Source: Actinomadura fibrosa (GTDB taxonomy: Bacteria; Actinomycetota; Actinomycetes; Streptosporangiales; Streptosporangiaceae). Taken from it: a stretch of DNA of 61,883 bases. The stretch is from positions 1-61,883 of the forward strand of contig NZ_CAACUY010000033.1 in the NCBI RefSeq assembly GCF_900659615.1, written 5' to 3'. Position 1 is the first letter of the stretch, and the number at the start of each line of letters is the position of its first letter. The translations under genes and the position numbers were made by a program. Shown here in pieces: positions 21,229 to 30,602 of this stretch. Below the pieces are notes generated by a model. That model was not told where the DNA came from, ran no database searches, and saw only the letters and a program-made list of their open reading frames with translations.

Positions 21229-23859
21229 ATGGCTTTGTTCGGCAGGTTCCGCTCCCGCCCACCGAAGGGCACCGCGGCACGGGATCTCTTCGAGCGCCTG
21301 CGCTGGCGCTACTTCCAGATCCCGCCCGGTCTGCGTTTCCTGGGCGGCCTCTTCGTGCTGGCCGTGGTGCTGTCCGCCACGGTCGTCCTGGACGGACCGG
21401 TCCTCGCCACGGCAGCCTTCGCGGTCATACTCGTCATCGTCGTCCACCTGACGCTCAGGTCGCCCACGGGGATGGCCGTCATCGCGGTGATGGTCTCCTG
21501 GCTCGCCCTGTCGGTGCCCTTGGGACGGCTCTACCCGGACGACGCGCAACCGTCCTACCTGAGCCCGACCCTGCTTCTCGCTTTGCTCGCCCTGCCCGTG
21601 GCCTTCGTCGCGTTCCGCCTGCGCGGGTACGCCCCATGGCGCACCGCCGTGCTCGCGTTGGGTTCCGCCGGGGTGGTCACGGCGGCCGCCGCCGATCCCC
21701 TTCCGGAGGCGAGTGTGGCGCCCGGGTGGGTCGCGGCCTTGGCCGTCCTCGCCTACCGCTGGGACCAGGCCCGCCGCGCCGTGCCCGCCGAGGCCTACGA
21801 GACGGGTTGGGTCCAGGAGCAGGCCAGTCCCAAGGGGGACGGCGCGGCGGTCGCGCGCAAGGGCCCGCCCGGATCGGACAAGCGCGACAGACCGGACCGC
21901 CCCGACCGGCGCGGGGGCGTGGGTCCGGGCGGCGGCCCGCGAACCGGCCCTGCGGACGGCTCAGGCGGCGGCTCAGGCGCCGACGGGACCGCGGCCGACC
22001 CGGGAGTCCCGTCGGGCGTCCAAGCCGTCTACGACCAGCGAGCCGCCGCGCAGGCCGCCGCCGACACCGCGGTCGTGCCCGGACCCGCCGCGTCGCCCGA
22101 GGGCCGCCGGGACGAGGTGCCGCAGATCTCGGTCGCCGAGGCCCTCGCGGAGCTGGAGGGCATGATCGGGCTGGAGCCGGTGAAGCGCCAGGTCCGCTCC
22201 ATCGCCGCCTCGATCGAGGCCGCGCACCTCCGCGCCGCCGCCGGGGTCCCGACCGAGAAGCCCATGCGGCACTTCGTGTTCGTGGGTCCGTCCGGTACCG
22301 GCAAGACGACCGTCGCCAGGGTCCTCGCCAAAATCTTCTACGCGTTCGGGCTGCTGCCGGAGCCGACCGTGGTGGAGGCCCAGCGTGCTGACCTCGTGGG
22401 GGAGTTCCTCGGCGCCACCGCCATCAAGACCAACCGGCTCATCGACTCCGCGCTCGGCGGCATGCTGTTCATCGACGAGGCGTACGGGCTCGTCAACTCC
22501 GCCGAGGGGCAGCCGGACCGCTTCGGCGACGAGGCGGTGCAGACGCTCCTGAAGCGGGCGGAGGACGACCGCGACAACCTCGTCATCATCCTCGCCGGCT
22601 ACGAAGCGCAGATGGAGGAGTTCCTTAGCTCGAACCCCGGGCTGGCCTCCCGTTTCGGTACTCGCGTCCACTTCCCGTCCTACCGGCCAGAGGAACTCCT
22701 GCAGATCGCCGACTACCACACCGGGCTCCGCGAGGATCGGCTCGACCCGGAGGCCCGCCAACGGCTCGCCGTCCGGTTCGAGGAGGTCGAGCGGCGCGGC
22801 ATCATCGACGAACTCGGCAACGGACGGTTCGTCCGGTCGCTGACGGAGGCCGCGGCGCGCGCGCGGGACGTTCGTGTGGTCGAGGCCGTCTCCTCGTCCG
22901 CGCAACCGGCGCAACCCACGGCGGACGACCTGGTGACGTTGCGGGCGGAGGACGTCGAGACCGCCTACGCCGAGGTGACCGAGCGGTACCGCGGCTACGC
23001 CGAGACGCCCACGCTGGACGAGGCGCTCGGCTCGCTCGACGCGATGATCGGGCTGGAGCCGGTGAAGCGGCAGGTCCGCGAGATCGCCGCGCAGCTCCAG
23101 GTGGCGCGGATGCGGCAGGAGCAGGGCCTCGTCACCCGCCCGCCGACGCGCCACTTCGTCTTCACCGGACCTCCCGGGACCGGCAAGACCACGGTCGCGC
23201 GCGTGCTCGGCCGCATCTTCGCCGCGTTCGGCCTGCTCGCCCGCCCGGAGGTCGTCGAGGCGCAGCGCGCGGACCTGGTCGGCGAGCACCTCGGCGCGAC
23301 CGCGCTGAAGACGAACAAGGTGATCGACTCCGCGCTCGGCGGGGTCCTGTTCGTGGACGAGGCGTACGCGCTGAGCAACCCGGGCTACGCGGGCGGGGAC
23401 GCGTTCGGCGCGGAGGCGGTGCAGACGCTGTTGAAGCGCGCGGAGGACGACCGTGACCGGCTCGTCGTCGTGCTGGCCGGATACGAGGCCGACATGGAGG
23501 CGTTCCTGTCGTCCAACCCGGGGCTGGCCTCGCGGTTCGACGTGCGGGTGGACTTCCCCTCCTACGGGCCCGACGAGTTGCTCCGCATCGCTCAGCTCAT
23601 CGCGGAGCAGGGTGGCGACCAGTGGGAGGAACGCGCGCTGGACGACCTCGCGCTGGTGTTCCAGCGCGCCTGCGGGACGGGCCGGATCGACGAACTGGGC
23701 AACGGCCGCTTCGCCCGCTCCCTCTACGAGAAGGCGTGCGCCTGCCGGGCGCTCCGCGCGGCGGAGCTCGGCTCGGCCGCCACCGCCGACGACCTGACGC
23801 TGCTCACCACCGACGATGTCCGCGACGCGTTCGCCGAGCTGACCCACCGCCTCGCCTGA
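21229..23859 (+). CDS. Membrane-anchored double AAA+ ATPase (CbxX/CfqX, EccA/SpoVK-like)
   Basis: The product is 876 residues. Residues about 35-180 contain four or five membrane helices, followed by a Gly/Asp/Pro-rich linker to about 300. Two homologous AAA+ modules follow, each opening with MIGLEPVKRQVR. Module 1 has Walker A GPSGTGKTT (near 353) and Walker B LFIDEAYGL; module 2 has GPPGTGKTT (near 646) and LFVDEAYAL. Both retain sensor and arginine-finger segments (FLSSNPGLASRF). CbbX/SpoVK/EccA-type ATPases remodel rubisco or assist type VII secretion. Membrane anchoring and tandem active modules set this one apart. No esx or ecc gene is nearby. Its function is unknown. Confidence 0.85.
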   Translation: MALFGRFRSRPPKGTAARDLFERLRWRYFQIPPGLRFLGGLFVLAVVLSATVVLDGPVLATAAFAVILVIVVHLTLRSPTGMAVIAVMVSWLALSVPLGRLYPDDAQPSYLSPTLLLALLALPVAFVAFRLRGYAPWRTAVLALGSAGVVTAAAADPLPEASVAPGWVAALAVLAYRWDQARRAVPAEAYETGWVQEQASPKGDGAAVARKGPPGSDKRDRPDRPDRRGGVGPGGGPRTGPADGSGGGSGADGTAADPGVPSGVQAVYDQRAAAQAAADTAVVPGPAASPEGRRDEVPQISVAEALAELEGMIGLEPVKRQVRSIAASIEAAHLRAAAGVPTEKPMRHFVFVGPSGTGKTTVARVLAKIFYAFGLLPEPTVVEAQRADLVGEFLGATAIKTNRLIDSALGGMLFIDEAYGLVNSAEGQPDRFGDEAVQTLLKRAEDDRDNLVIILAGYEAQMEEFLSSNPGLASRFGTRVHFPSYRPEELLQIADYHTGLREDRLDPEARQRLAVRFEEVERRGIIDELGNGRFVRSLTEAAARARDVRVVEAVSSSAQPAQPTADDLVTLRAEDVETAYAEVTERYRGYAETPTLDEALGSLDAMIGLEPVKRQVREIAAQLQVARMRQEQGLVTRPPTRHFVFTGPPGTGKTTVARVLGRIFAAFGLLARPEVVEAQRADLVGEHLGATALKTNKVIDSALGGVLFVDEAYALSNPGYAGGDAFGAEAVQTLLKRAEDDRDRLVVVLAGYEADMEAFLSSNPGLASRFDVRVDFPSYGPDELLRIAQLIAEQGGDQWEERALDDLALVFQRACGTGRIDELGNGRFARSLYEKACACRALRAAELGSAATADDLTLLTTDDVRDAFAELTHRLA

Positions 23860-23923
23860 GGGACGCCTTCCGGGACTTCCGCCGGATTCCGGTTTCGTCG
23901 GTGGCGCGGGTTCTAATTGGCGC

Positions 23924-25012
23924 ATGGTGTCGGTGACATGGGCGCAGGTGCGGTCCTGGCGGATGCGGCGGCAGTACATCGAGGCGCCCGGCGACGTCAC
24001 GGCGGTCGGGCTCGCGCGTCGGCTGGCCGGCGTCCAAGCGCAGGTGGCGTCCGCCGCCGAGTTCGCCGTGGCCGTCCGGCAGGCGGAGCCCGACCGCACG
24101 GAGGTGCAGCGGGCGCTGCTGGACGATCGGACGCTCGTCAAGACCTGGGCCATGCGGGGGACCTTGCACCTGCTGCCCGCGGACGACGCCGCCGCCTACC
24201 TCGCCCTCTGCGCGACGACGCGGAACTGGGAGAAGGCGAGCTGGCAGAAAACGTTCGGTGCCACGCCCGCCGACCTGGAGGCGATCGCGGAGGCCGCCGC
24301 GGGTGCGCTGGGCGGCGGTGCTGAGCTCACCCGGGAGGAGCTCACCGCGGCCGTGGTCGAAGAGACGGGTTCGCGGCATCTCGCAGAGGTCCTGGGTTCC
24401 GGCTGGGGGACGCTGCTCAAACCGTTGGCCTGGTGGGGGGTGCTCTGTTTCGGACCGCGGCAGGGCGCCCGCGTCACCTTCACCTCACCCGAGCGGTGGC
24501 TGCCCGGATGGACTGGTCTGCCCACGGTCGAGGACGCCGCCCGAACCGTCATCCACACCTACCTGGGAGCGCACGGACCCGCCACCCCTGACATGTTCGA
24601 CACGTGGCTCACGCGGAAGGCGAGCCGCAAGAAGGACGTCAGGTCGTGGTTCGCCGCAGCCGAGGACGGGTTGTCCACGGTCGAGGTGGACGGTGTCCCG
24701 ATGTACGTGAGGGAGGAGCACCTGGACGAGTTGGCGGGAGCCGAGCCCACCACGTCCGTCAGATTGCTGGGGGCGTTCGACCAGTACATCCTCGGTGCGG
24801 GAACGGGAGCGACCTCCATCATCCCGGTCGAGCATCGGGGCGATGTCAGTCGTCCAGGCGGGTGGATCTCCCCAGTGGTCCTGTACGAGGGCCGTGTCGC
24901 AGGCGTCTGGGAGGCCAAGGAAGGCGCTGTGGCCGTCACCGCGTTCGAGAGCGTTCCCAGTGGTCCTCTGGACGCCGAGATAGCGCGCCTCCGCCCCCTG
25001 CTGAATCTGTAG
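23924..25012 (+). CDS. Winged-helix DNA-binding protein of the AlkZ/YcaQ-like family
   Basis: The product is 362 residues. It shows the family's opening domain and the catalytic-type Q-Φ-Q motif in RLAGVQAQVASAAEFAV, then KTWAMRGTLHLLPADDAAAY and a C-terminal beta domain with LLGAFDQYILG. AlkZ and YcaQ are DNA glycosylases that unhook interstrand crosslinks. Relatives of this length in actinomycetes often give self-resistance to DNA-alkylating natural products, but many are housekeeping. No biosynthetic cluster is visible next to it. ATG 23924 is 64 bases after the AAA+ gene. Confidence 0.85.
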   Translation: MVSVTWAQVRSWRMRRQYIEAPGDVTAVGLARRLAGVQAQVASAAEFAVAVRQAEPDRTEVQRALLDDRTLVKTWAMRGTLHLLPADDAAAYLALCATTRNWEKASWQKTFGATPADLEAIAEAAAGALGGGAELTREELTAAVVEETGSRHLAEVLGSGWGTLLKPLAWWGVLCFGPRQGARVTFTSPERWLPGWTGLPTVEDAARTVIHTYLGAHGPATPDMFDTWLTRKASRKKDVRSWFAAAEDGLSTVEVDGVPMYVREEHLDELAGAEPTTSVRLLGAFDQYILGAGTGATSIIPVEHRGDVSRPGGWISPVVLYEGRVAGVWEAKEGAVAVTAFESVPSGPLDAEIARLRPLLNL

Positions 25013-25122
25013 GCCCTGCTAGGGAGCTCGAACGCCTCGTACGTCACACGGTGCCGTCCAGAGCATCGACGGCGGCTTTCGGTCCAACCCGGGTGCGAGC
25101 GGGGAGGGAGCGGTCCTCTAGG

Positions 25123-25827
25123 GTGCCGTTCGTGGACGAGCGGGAGGAGCCGGTCGAATACCGGCAGAAGCCGTACGAGGCGCCCGCGGGCGCGACCGAG
25201 ATCCTGCTGGTCCGGCACGGGGCGTCCGCGCCGGCCCGTCCGGACACGCCGTTCCCGCTCGTGGACGGGCAAGGCGATCCCGAACTCGCCCCGGAAGGGG
25301 TGGAGCAGGCCGAACGCGTCGGTGAACGGCTCGCCACGGAGCGCCTCGACGCCATCTACGTCACCACGCTCCGCCGTACCGTCCAGACGGCGGCGCCGCT
25401 CGCTCGCCGGCTCGGCCTGAAGCCGCGCGTGGAGGCGGGACTGCGCGAAGTGCATCTCGGTGACTGGGAAGGCGGGCTGTTCCGCAAGATGGTCGCGGAG
25501 AACGACCCGGTCGCGCAGCGGATGTTCGCCGAGCAGCGCTGGGACGTCATCCCCGGCGCCGAGCGCGACGAGGCGTTCGCCGAGCGGATCGAGGAGGGCC
25601 TCGGGCGGCTCGCGGCGGCGCATCCGGGCGGGCGCGTCGCCGTGTTCACCCACGGCGGGGTGATCGCGCAGGCGCTGGCGACCGCGACGGGCTCCCGGCC
25701 GTTCGCCTTCCTCGCACCCGACAACGGCTCCATCTCGCGGCTGGTGCGTGCCGGCGGCCTGTCGGCCATCCGGGGCTACAACGACGTCGCCCACCTGGCG
25801 GGCTCCGCCTCTGCTCCGCTGACCTAG
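25123..25827 (+). CDS. Histidine phosphatase family protein
   Basis: The product is 234 residues from GTG 25123; GTG 25132 is an alternative. The phosphoglycerate-mutase-like motif ILLVRHGASAP places the phospho-accepting histidine at residue 32. A second histidine lies in VAVFTHGGVIAQAL (near 176), and conserved arginines lie in LDAIYVTTLRRTVQTAAPLA and LREVHLGDWEGG. The DWEGG acid-loop and Cobc-like length suggest a small-molecule or phosphoglycerate phosphatase. It converges on pxpC with only three bases between the stops. Confidence 0.9.
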   Translation: MPFVDEREEPVEYRQKPYEAPAGATEILLVRHGASAPARPDTPFPLVDGQGDPELAPEGVEQAERVGERLATERLDAIYVTTLRRTVQTAAPLARRLGLKPRVEAGLREVHLGDWEGGLFRKMVAENDPVAQRMFAEQRWDVIPGAERDEAFAERIEEGLGRLAAAHPGGRVAVFTHGGVIAQALATATGSRPFAFLAPDNGSISRLVRAGGLSAIRGYNDVAHLAGSASAPLT

Positions 25828-25830
25828 GCC

Positions 25831-26679
25831 CTACAGGCGGAAGCGGATCTGCTGTCCGGGGCGCAGTTGGGCGGCGATGGACACGTCTGCCGACGCGAGT
25901 ACGGCGACCACTGGGTAACCACCGGTGGTGGGGTGGTCCGCCAGGAAGATGATGGGCAGTCCGCTGGGCGGTACCTGGAGAGAACCTGTCACCATCCCTT
26001 CACTGCTCAGCTCGCCCTTGCGTGCACGGGTCAACGGCGGGCCCTGTAGGCGGACGCCTACGCGGTTGCTGTCCGCGCTCACCTCGTACGGTGTGGACGT
26101 GAGAGTGGCCAGGGCGTCGTCGCTGAACCAGTCGTCACGCGGCCCGGGCAGGATGCGCAGGACGGGTGCGTCCGGGAATGTACAGGCGGGCGCCACGTCC
26201 ACGGTGATGTCGTCGAGCCCGTCGGACGGGCCGACCGGCAGCCGGTCACCGGCCGCCAGAGGGGACGGGCCCAGCCCGGAGAGCAGATCGGTGGATCGAC
26301 TGCCGAGCACCTCGTCCACGGTGAGGCCTCCGCGTACGGCGAGGTAACTGCGCAGTCCCGACGATGGAGTACCGAGTTCGACGAGAGCGCCTGCCGGAAC
26401 GAAGCACGGTGCGTTCGTGCCGTGGGCTCGGCCGTCGACGCGTACGGGAACCGGTCCGCCCGTGACCGCGACCCAAGCGCGCGCGTGGAAGCGCAGCGCG
26501 GCCCCGCCGAGCGTGAACTCCACGACCGCCGCGTCCTCCCGGTTGCCGACGAGCCGGTTCGCCAGCCGGGAGGAGCGCTCGTCCGCCGCGCCGGACCGCG
26601 GGACGCCGAGGTGGGCGTGGCCGGGCCTGCCGAGGTCCTGCACGGTCGCGAGCGGGCCGGGGCGGACCACCTCGATCAC
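25831..26679 (-). CDS. pxpC: 5-oxoprolinase subunit PxpC (biotin-dependent carboxyltransferase-like)
   Basis: The product is 282 residues starting at GTG 26679, overlapping the pxpB stop as GTGA. The opening VIEVVRPGPLATVQDLGRPG and the segments GVPRSGAADERSSRLANRLV and GYPVVAVLASADVS are typical of PxpC/KipA. With PxpA and PxpB it forms an ATP-dependent enzyme that opens 5-oxoproline (pyroglutamate) to glutamate, clearing a damage product of glutamine and glutamate. It is the last gene of the pxpABC operon. Confidence 0.93.
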   Translation of the reverse strand: MIEVVRPGPLATVQDLGRPGHAHLGVPRSGAADERSSRLANRLVGNREDAAVVEFTLGGAALRFHARAWVAVTGGPVPVRVDGRAHGTNAPCFVPAGALVELGTPSSGLRSYLAVRGGLTVDEVLGSRSTDLLSGLGPSPLAAGDRLPVGPSDGLDDITVDVAPACTFPDAPVLRILPGPRDDWFSDDALATLTSTPYEVSADSNRVGVRLQGPPLTRARKGELSSEGMVTGSLQVPPSGLPIIFLADHPTTGGYPVVAVLASADVSIAAQLRPGQQIRFRL

Positions 26680-27302
26680 GGGGACTCCTCGGGGACGAAC
26701 CGGACGCGTGTTCCGGCCCGGAGCAGCGACGGGGGATCGCGCGTCACGTCCCACAGGGGGAGGTCGCTGCGGCCGAGGAGCCGCCACCCGCCCGGCGACC
26801 GCGACGGGTAGACCGCGGCGTACGGTCCGGCGATCGCCACCGAGCCGGCCGGGACCGCGGTGCGCGGTGACTCGCGGCGCGCGACGTGCAGGGCGGGGTC
26901 GAGTCCCGTCAGGTAGCCGAAGCCGGGAGAGAAGCCCAGGTAGGCGACCGTGTACGACGCGGAGGCGTGCCGGTGGACGACCTCGTCCCGGGACAGGCCC
27001 GTGAGTTCGGCGACCTCGTCGAGGTCCTCGCCGTCGTAGACGACGGGGATCTCCACGGGCGCCGTGTCGTCCTCCGCGTCCGCGGGCAGCGCCAGGCCCG
27101 GCAGGCGGGCCGCCAAGCGGTCGAGGTCGACGGCAGGGCCGGTCGCGGGATCGGTGACGACGAGAACGGTCTGCTCCCCGGGGACGACGTCCACGACACC
27201 GGGGATGGCGGCGGCCCGCAGTGCTGCGTTGAGGCGGTGCGCGGTCGCCACGTCCCCGGTCTCCACCAGCAACGCGGTGTCGCCCGCACGGAGGACCTTC
27301 AC
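26676..27302 (-). CDS. pxpB: 5-oxoprolinase subunit PxpB (KipI-like)
   Basis: The product is 208 residues from GTG 27302, overlapping the pxpA stop by four bases. The signature PYTVAYLGFSPGFGYL-like segment (here YTVAYLGFSPGFGYLTGLDP) and VAIAGPYAAVYPSRSPGGWR match PxpB/KipI, which forms the ATPase half of 5-oxoprolinase with PxpC. Some KipI proteins instead inhibit a sporulation kinase, but the pxpABC arrangement argues for the metabolic role. Confidence 0.93.
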   Translation of the reverse strand: MKVLRAGDTALLVETGDVATAHRLNAALRAAAIPGVVDVVPGEQTVLVVTDPATGPAVDLDRLAARLPGLALPADAEDDTAPVEIPVVYDGEDLDEVAELTGLSRDEVVHRHASASYTVAYLGFSPGFGYLTGLDPALHVARRESPRTAVPAGSVAIAGPYAAVYPSRSPGGWRLLGRSDLPLWDVTRDPPSLLRAGTRVRFVPEESP

Positions 27303-28051
27303 GCGAACGGCTCCAGCTTCACCCCGGCTTCGGTGAGCGCGGTCCTGACCGCCTGAGCCAACGCCACGGCGCCAGGGGTGTCGCCGTGCACGCACACCGA
27401 ACGCGCCCGCAAGGTGACCTCGCTTCCATCTGCCGCTACGACGGTTCCGTCCACGGCCATCCGGACGGCCCGCCCGACGACGGTCTCCTGATCGTGGATC
27501 ACGGCTCCGGGTTCCCGGCGCGAGACGAGCCCACCGGACGGCGTGTAGGCGCGGTCGGCGAAGCACTCGGCGACCACGGTGAGGCCGTCGGCGACGTCAT
27601 GGACGGCGGAACCGGGAAGGGTCAGCAGCGGCAGCGACGCGTCGTACGCCCGTACGGCGTCGGCGACCGCCCCGGCCTGCGCGGGGTCGCGCGCGATGCG
27701 GTTGTAGAGGGCGCCGTGCGGTTTGACGTACGCCACCCGTCCGCCCTCCGCGCGCGCGATGCCGTCCAGGGCCGCGAGCTGGTAGAGGACCTCGGCGGTC
27801 AGCTCGGGCGCGGCGACGTCCATCTCCCGGCGGCCGAAGCCCGCCAGATCGCGGTAGGACACCTGCGCGCCGATCGTCACCCCCCGCTCGACCGCCGCCG
27901 CGCACACCCGCCGCATGATGAGCGGGTCGCCCGCGTGGAAGCCGCACGCCACGTTCGCACTGGTGATCACATCGAGCAGGGCCAGGTCGTCGCCCAGCTC
28001 CCAGATGCCGAACCCCTCACCCAGGTCGGCGTTGATGTCGATGACGGCCAT
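27299..28051 (-). CDS. pxpA: 5-oxoprolinase subunit PxpA (LamB/YcsF family)
   Basis: The product is 250 residues from ATG 28051; a TTG two codons earlier is possible. The opening IDINADLGEGFGIWELGDDL, TSANVACGFHAGDPLIM and YVKPHGALYNRIA are diagnostic of the LamB/YcsF fold, which binds 5-oxoproline. It is the first gene of a tightly coupled operon with pxpB and pxpC. A 75-base gap separates it from the small unknown gene upstream, so read-through from that cluster cannot be excluded. Confidence 0.94.
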   Translation of the reverse strand: MAVIDINADLGEGFGIWELGDDLALLDVITSANVACGFHAGDPLIMRRVCAAAVERGVTIGAQVSYRDLAGFGRREMDVAAPELTAEVLYQLAALDGIARAEGGRVAYVKPHGALYNRIARDPAQAGAVADAVRAYDASLPLLTLPGSAVHDVADGLTVVAECFADRAYTPSGGLVSRREPGAVIHDQETVVGRAVRMAVDGTVVAADGSEVTLRARSVCVHGDTPGAVALAQAVRTALTEAGVKLEPFA

Positions 28052-28126
28052 CCCCAAGACTTACCATCGCTCCTCGCGCGCGTCCTGCCCGCCCCGGACC
28101 GCCCCGTCGCGGGGCGCGGGCATGCC

Positions 28127-28495
28127 TCAGACGGTCTCCTCGCGCATGTCCTCGATCTCCGCGCGCGGCGCCCACGCCTGGTACACGCCCCGGTCGAAGA
28201 GTTCGAGCCCGAGCCGTTCGGCCACGGGCGCCTTGCCGCCGGTGTACTCGACGCGCACCCAGCCCTCGTGCTCGCCGAGGACCACGAACGGCTCCCCGCG
28301 CCACGTGCAGTACGTGCTGACGTAGACCAGGCGGTCCACCTGCGCCATGGGCACCACCTGCACGAACCGGTCGTGCGCCACCTGGCGGAACCCGTCCGCG
28401 TGGCGCGGCAGGTACAGCCGCACCTGGTCGCCGTCCGGGCTCGCCTCGTACTCGGTGCCGCGCCAGCCGGCGTAGAAGCCGTGCCTGATGGTCAT
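28127..28495 (-). CDS. Conserved actinobacterial hypothetical protein, partner of the upstream multidomain gene
   Basis: The product is 122 residues. ATG 28495 follows GGGAGGACGGGG and overlaps the stop of the 28492-30531 gene as ATGA, so the two are translationally coupled. The sequence is compact, rich in aromatic and beta-forming residues (MTIRHGFYAGWRGTEYEAS, VSTYCTWRGEPFVVLG, GVYQAWAPRAEIED) and has no signal peptide or membrane segment. I cannot assign a family. Its position directly after a protein with a toxin-like C-terminus makes a partner or immunity role the leading guess, unproven. Confidence 0.7.
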   Translation of the reverse strand: MTIRHGFYAGWRGTEYEASPDGDQVRLYLPRHADGFRQVAHDRFVQVVPMAQVDRLVYVSTYCTWRGEPFVVLGEHEGWVRVEYTGGKAPVAERLGLELFDRGVYQAWAPRAEIEDMREETV

Positions 28496-30531
28496 CCCCG
28501 TCCTCCCGGCAGTCGCACGAGCCACCGGCGCAGGTCGGCGTCGTACCCCGCCACGAGCGACTCGGCCCCGGCCGCGTCCAGCCGGTACAGCTCGGCGCCG
28601 TGCGGCAGCCGCTGACTCTCGATCTTGAACTCGGGGATCGCGGGGCCGTCGCCCGGCGCGTACCCCGAGCCCGGGAACGGCGCCTTCTCGATCACCCATC
28701 CGCCCGGGATGATGCCCATGCTCCACTCGTCGATCCCGCCGAGCGGGCGCCGGAACAACGACGGCTTCACCGCCGGCCACCGGACCACGAAGATCTCCTT
28801 GTCGGAGAGGGCGAACGGAGAGCCCTCGTAGACGAGCCCCAGTCCGCTGATCAGCGCCGCGGGCGTGTTCAGCTCGCGCACGTCCTGCAATCGGTGCACG
28901 TACCCGGCGATGAGGTCGTAGCCGCCTTCCAGGTAGTGCTGGACGTGCTCGGCCCGGATCACCTTCTGCATGACGACGACCTGGGCCGGGCCTTCGGCGG
29001 GTGTCCTGTCGCCCATCCGCTGCGGCTCATCGCGCCCGCCTTGGGCGCGGCTCGGCACTTCCTGAGGAGGCGGTGCCGGAGCGGACGCGCCGCGAGGCTG
29101 GATCGGAGTGTCCGGAGGCGTCGCGTGCGACCCCGGACCGGCCGGTGGCGCGCCGGGGGCCATCGTGGAACGACCGGCCACGTGGACGTCCGCCGGGTCG
29201 GGCGGTATCGGCCGGGCCACTGGCACTGGACGTGTGGCCTGGGGAGGAGCCGGTGGGGCCGGGGGCCGGGGCTGTACAGGGTCGGGTTGCGTGGGAGGGA
29301 CCGTGTGCGCTGAGGCCGCCGGTGCTGGAGCGCTCCGCGGGGGGCGTGCCTCAACGGGTTCACCCTGCGTGGGGCTCGGCTGTACCGGCCGGGTGCGGAA
29401 TGGGTCGCCCTGTGGCTGCGGTCGCACCGGCTCAGGCTGCACAGGATTCGCGGGCGCTTGCGGTGCGTGGTTCTGGGGCGCCCGGCTAACGTGCGGCTGC
29501 GGCTGCGGCTGCGGCTGGGCTGGGGGTGGAGCCTGCGGCGGCGGCGGTTGGGCTGGGGGCGGGCCCTGTGGCTGCTGCGCCTGGGGGCGCCTGGTCCGTG
29601 CCTCCTTGGCGGGCGCGGGCGGCCTGGGCGCGCGCGCGGGCCGGGACGGACGTGCGGGCGGCCGCTCCTCCACGGGCTCAAGCAGGGCGTTGGCATCGAG
29701 GTAGGAGGCGCTCGGCAGGCCGGGGTTGATGGCCAACTGCCATTCCGGGTGCGGCCAGTGGCGTGACAGCTCGGCGAGCGTCGCCTGGCGGTGGTGGACG
29801 GCCTGCCCTTGCAGTGACAGGTCCATCGCTTCGGGAGAGGTGAAGGCCAGGACGAACGTGCCGTCGCCGAACTGGGCCGTGGCGTACTGGTGGTCGGCGG
29901 CGTTCGGGTCGCCCGGCGCGGGCAGGTAGAGGACGGCCCGCGCGAGCAGTTCCAGGTAGGCCTGCTGGTCGCCGCGCTCCCGTGCCTCGGCGAGCGCCCG
30001 CTCCAGGGTCGAACCGGACGGACGGGCCGCGCGTGCCGCGGCCCGCGGCCGGTCGGCGGCCGGCTTCTTCTCGTTCTCAGGGATGGCAAGGGGGATGCCG
30101 AGCCCCGGCAGCGCCAGCGGACCGCCCTCCGGGCCGGACCTGCTCGCCTGGTAGACGAGTTCGAGCGGCGACTCGATGCCGTAGACGTCGCGGAAGGCGC
30201 CCACCATCTGCCCGGAGAGGAGGGCGCACGCCTCCAGATGCTCCGAGGACGCCCGGGAGCCGCGCTCGCGGAGGGTGAAGCGGTCCCACCAGTTCTGCCG
30301 CTCCTCCTCGTCCGGCGGCTCCCAGCCGAGGGCCCTGAGCCGCCGCTCCTGGCGGGGGGCGAGCGGGCGGGGCAGGAAGGCGCTGCTCACCGCTTCGGCG
30401 TCGAGTGCGCCTTCGGAGCGCATGGCCTGGACGTAGGGCAGCCCGCTCGGCCCCTGGACGATGAGGAAGGACCTGACGGGCAGCCGCGAGAGCTCCAGGG
30501 TCAGCCGTTGGGCGAAGTCGTTCCAGTCCAA
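28492..30531 (-). CDS. Multidomain protein: chaperone-like N-terminus, SseB-like domain, proline-rich linker, TNT-related-like C-terminus
   Basis: The product is 679 residues from TTG 30531. Residues 1-100 (MDWNDFAQRLTLELSRLP, YVQAMRSEGALDAEAVS) match the actinobacterial YbjN/CesT-like peptide-binding chaperone (TY-Chap) type. Residues about 190-290 are SseB-like (FVLAFTSPEAMDLSLQGQ, HWPHPEWQLAINPGLPSAS). About 220 residues of Pro/Gln/Ala linker follow. The last 140 residues contain GGIDEWSMGIIPGGWVIEKA, GYAPGDGPAIPEFKI and LPHGAELYRLD, reminiscent of proteins annotated as glycohydrolase toxin TNT-related. I cannot identify catalytic residues. It has no signal peptide. It is followed with overlap by the small gene at 28495 and preceded by a paralogue. 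Confidence 0.7.
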   Translation of the reverse strand: MDWNDFAQRLTLELSRLPVRSFLIVQGPSGLPYVQAMRSEGALDAEAVSSAFLPRPLAPRQERRLRALGWEPPDEEERQNWWDRFTLRERGSRASSEHLEACALLSGQMVGAFRDVYGIESPLELVYQASRSGPEGGPLALPGLGIPLAIPENEKKPAADRPRAAARAARPSGSTLERALAEARERGDQQAYLELLARAVLYLPAPGDPNAADHQYATAQFGDGTFVLAFTSPEAMDLSLQGQAVHHRQATLAELSRHWPHPEWQLAINPGLPSASYLDANALLEPVEERPPARPSRPARAPRPPAPAKEARTRRPQAQQPQGPPPAQPPPPQAPPPAQPQPQPQPHVSRAPQNHAPQAPANPVQPEPVRPQPQGDPFRTRPVQPSPTQGEPVEARPPRSAPAPAASAHTVPPTQPDPVQPRPPAPPAPPQATRPVPVARPIPPDPADVHVAGRSTMAPGAPPAGPGSHATPPDTPIQPRGASAPAPPPQEVPSRAQGGRDEPQRMGDRTPAEGPAQVVVMQKVIRAEHVQHYLEGGYDLIAGYVHRLQDVRELNTPAALISGLGLVYEGSPFALSDKEIFVVRWPAVKPSLFRRPLGGIDEWSMGIIPGGWVIEKAPFPGSGYAPGDGPAIPEFKIESQRLPHGAELYRLDAAGAESLVAGYDADLRRWLVRLPGGRG

Positions 30532-30602
30532 TCGGGATCCACTCTCGCGTCAGTGGGGTGGGAATGCCGTACTGCCGTACTCGACGGTAGTCGAACGCCT
30601 CG

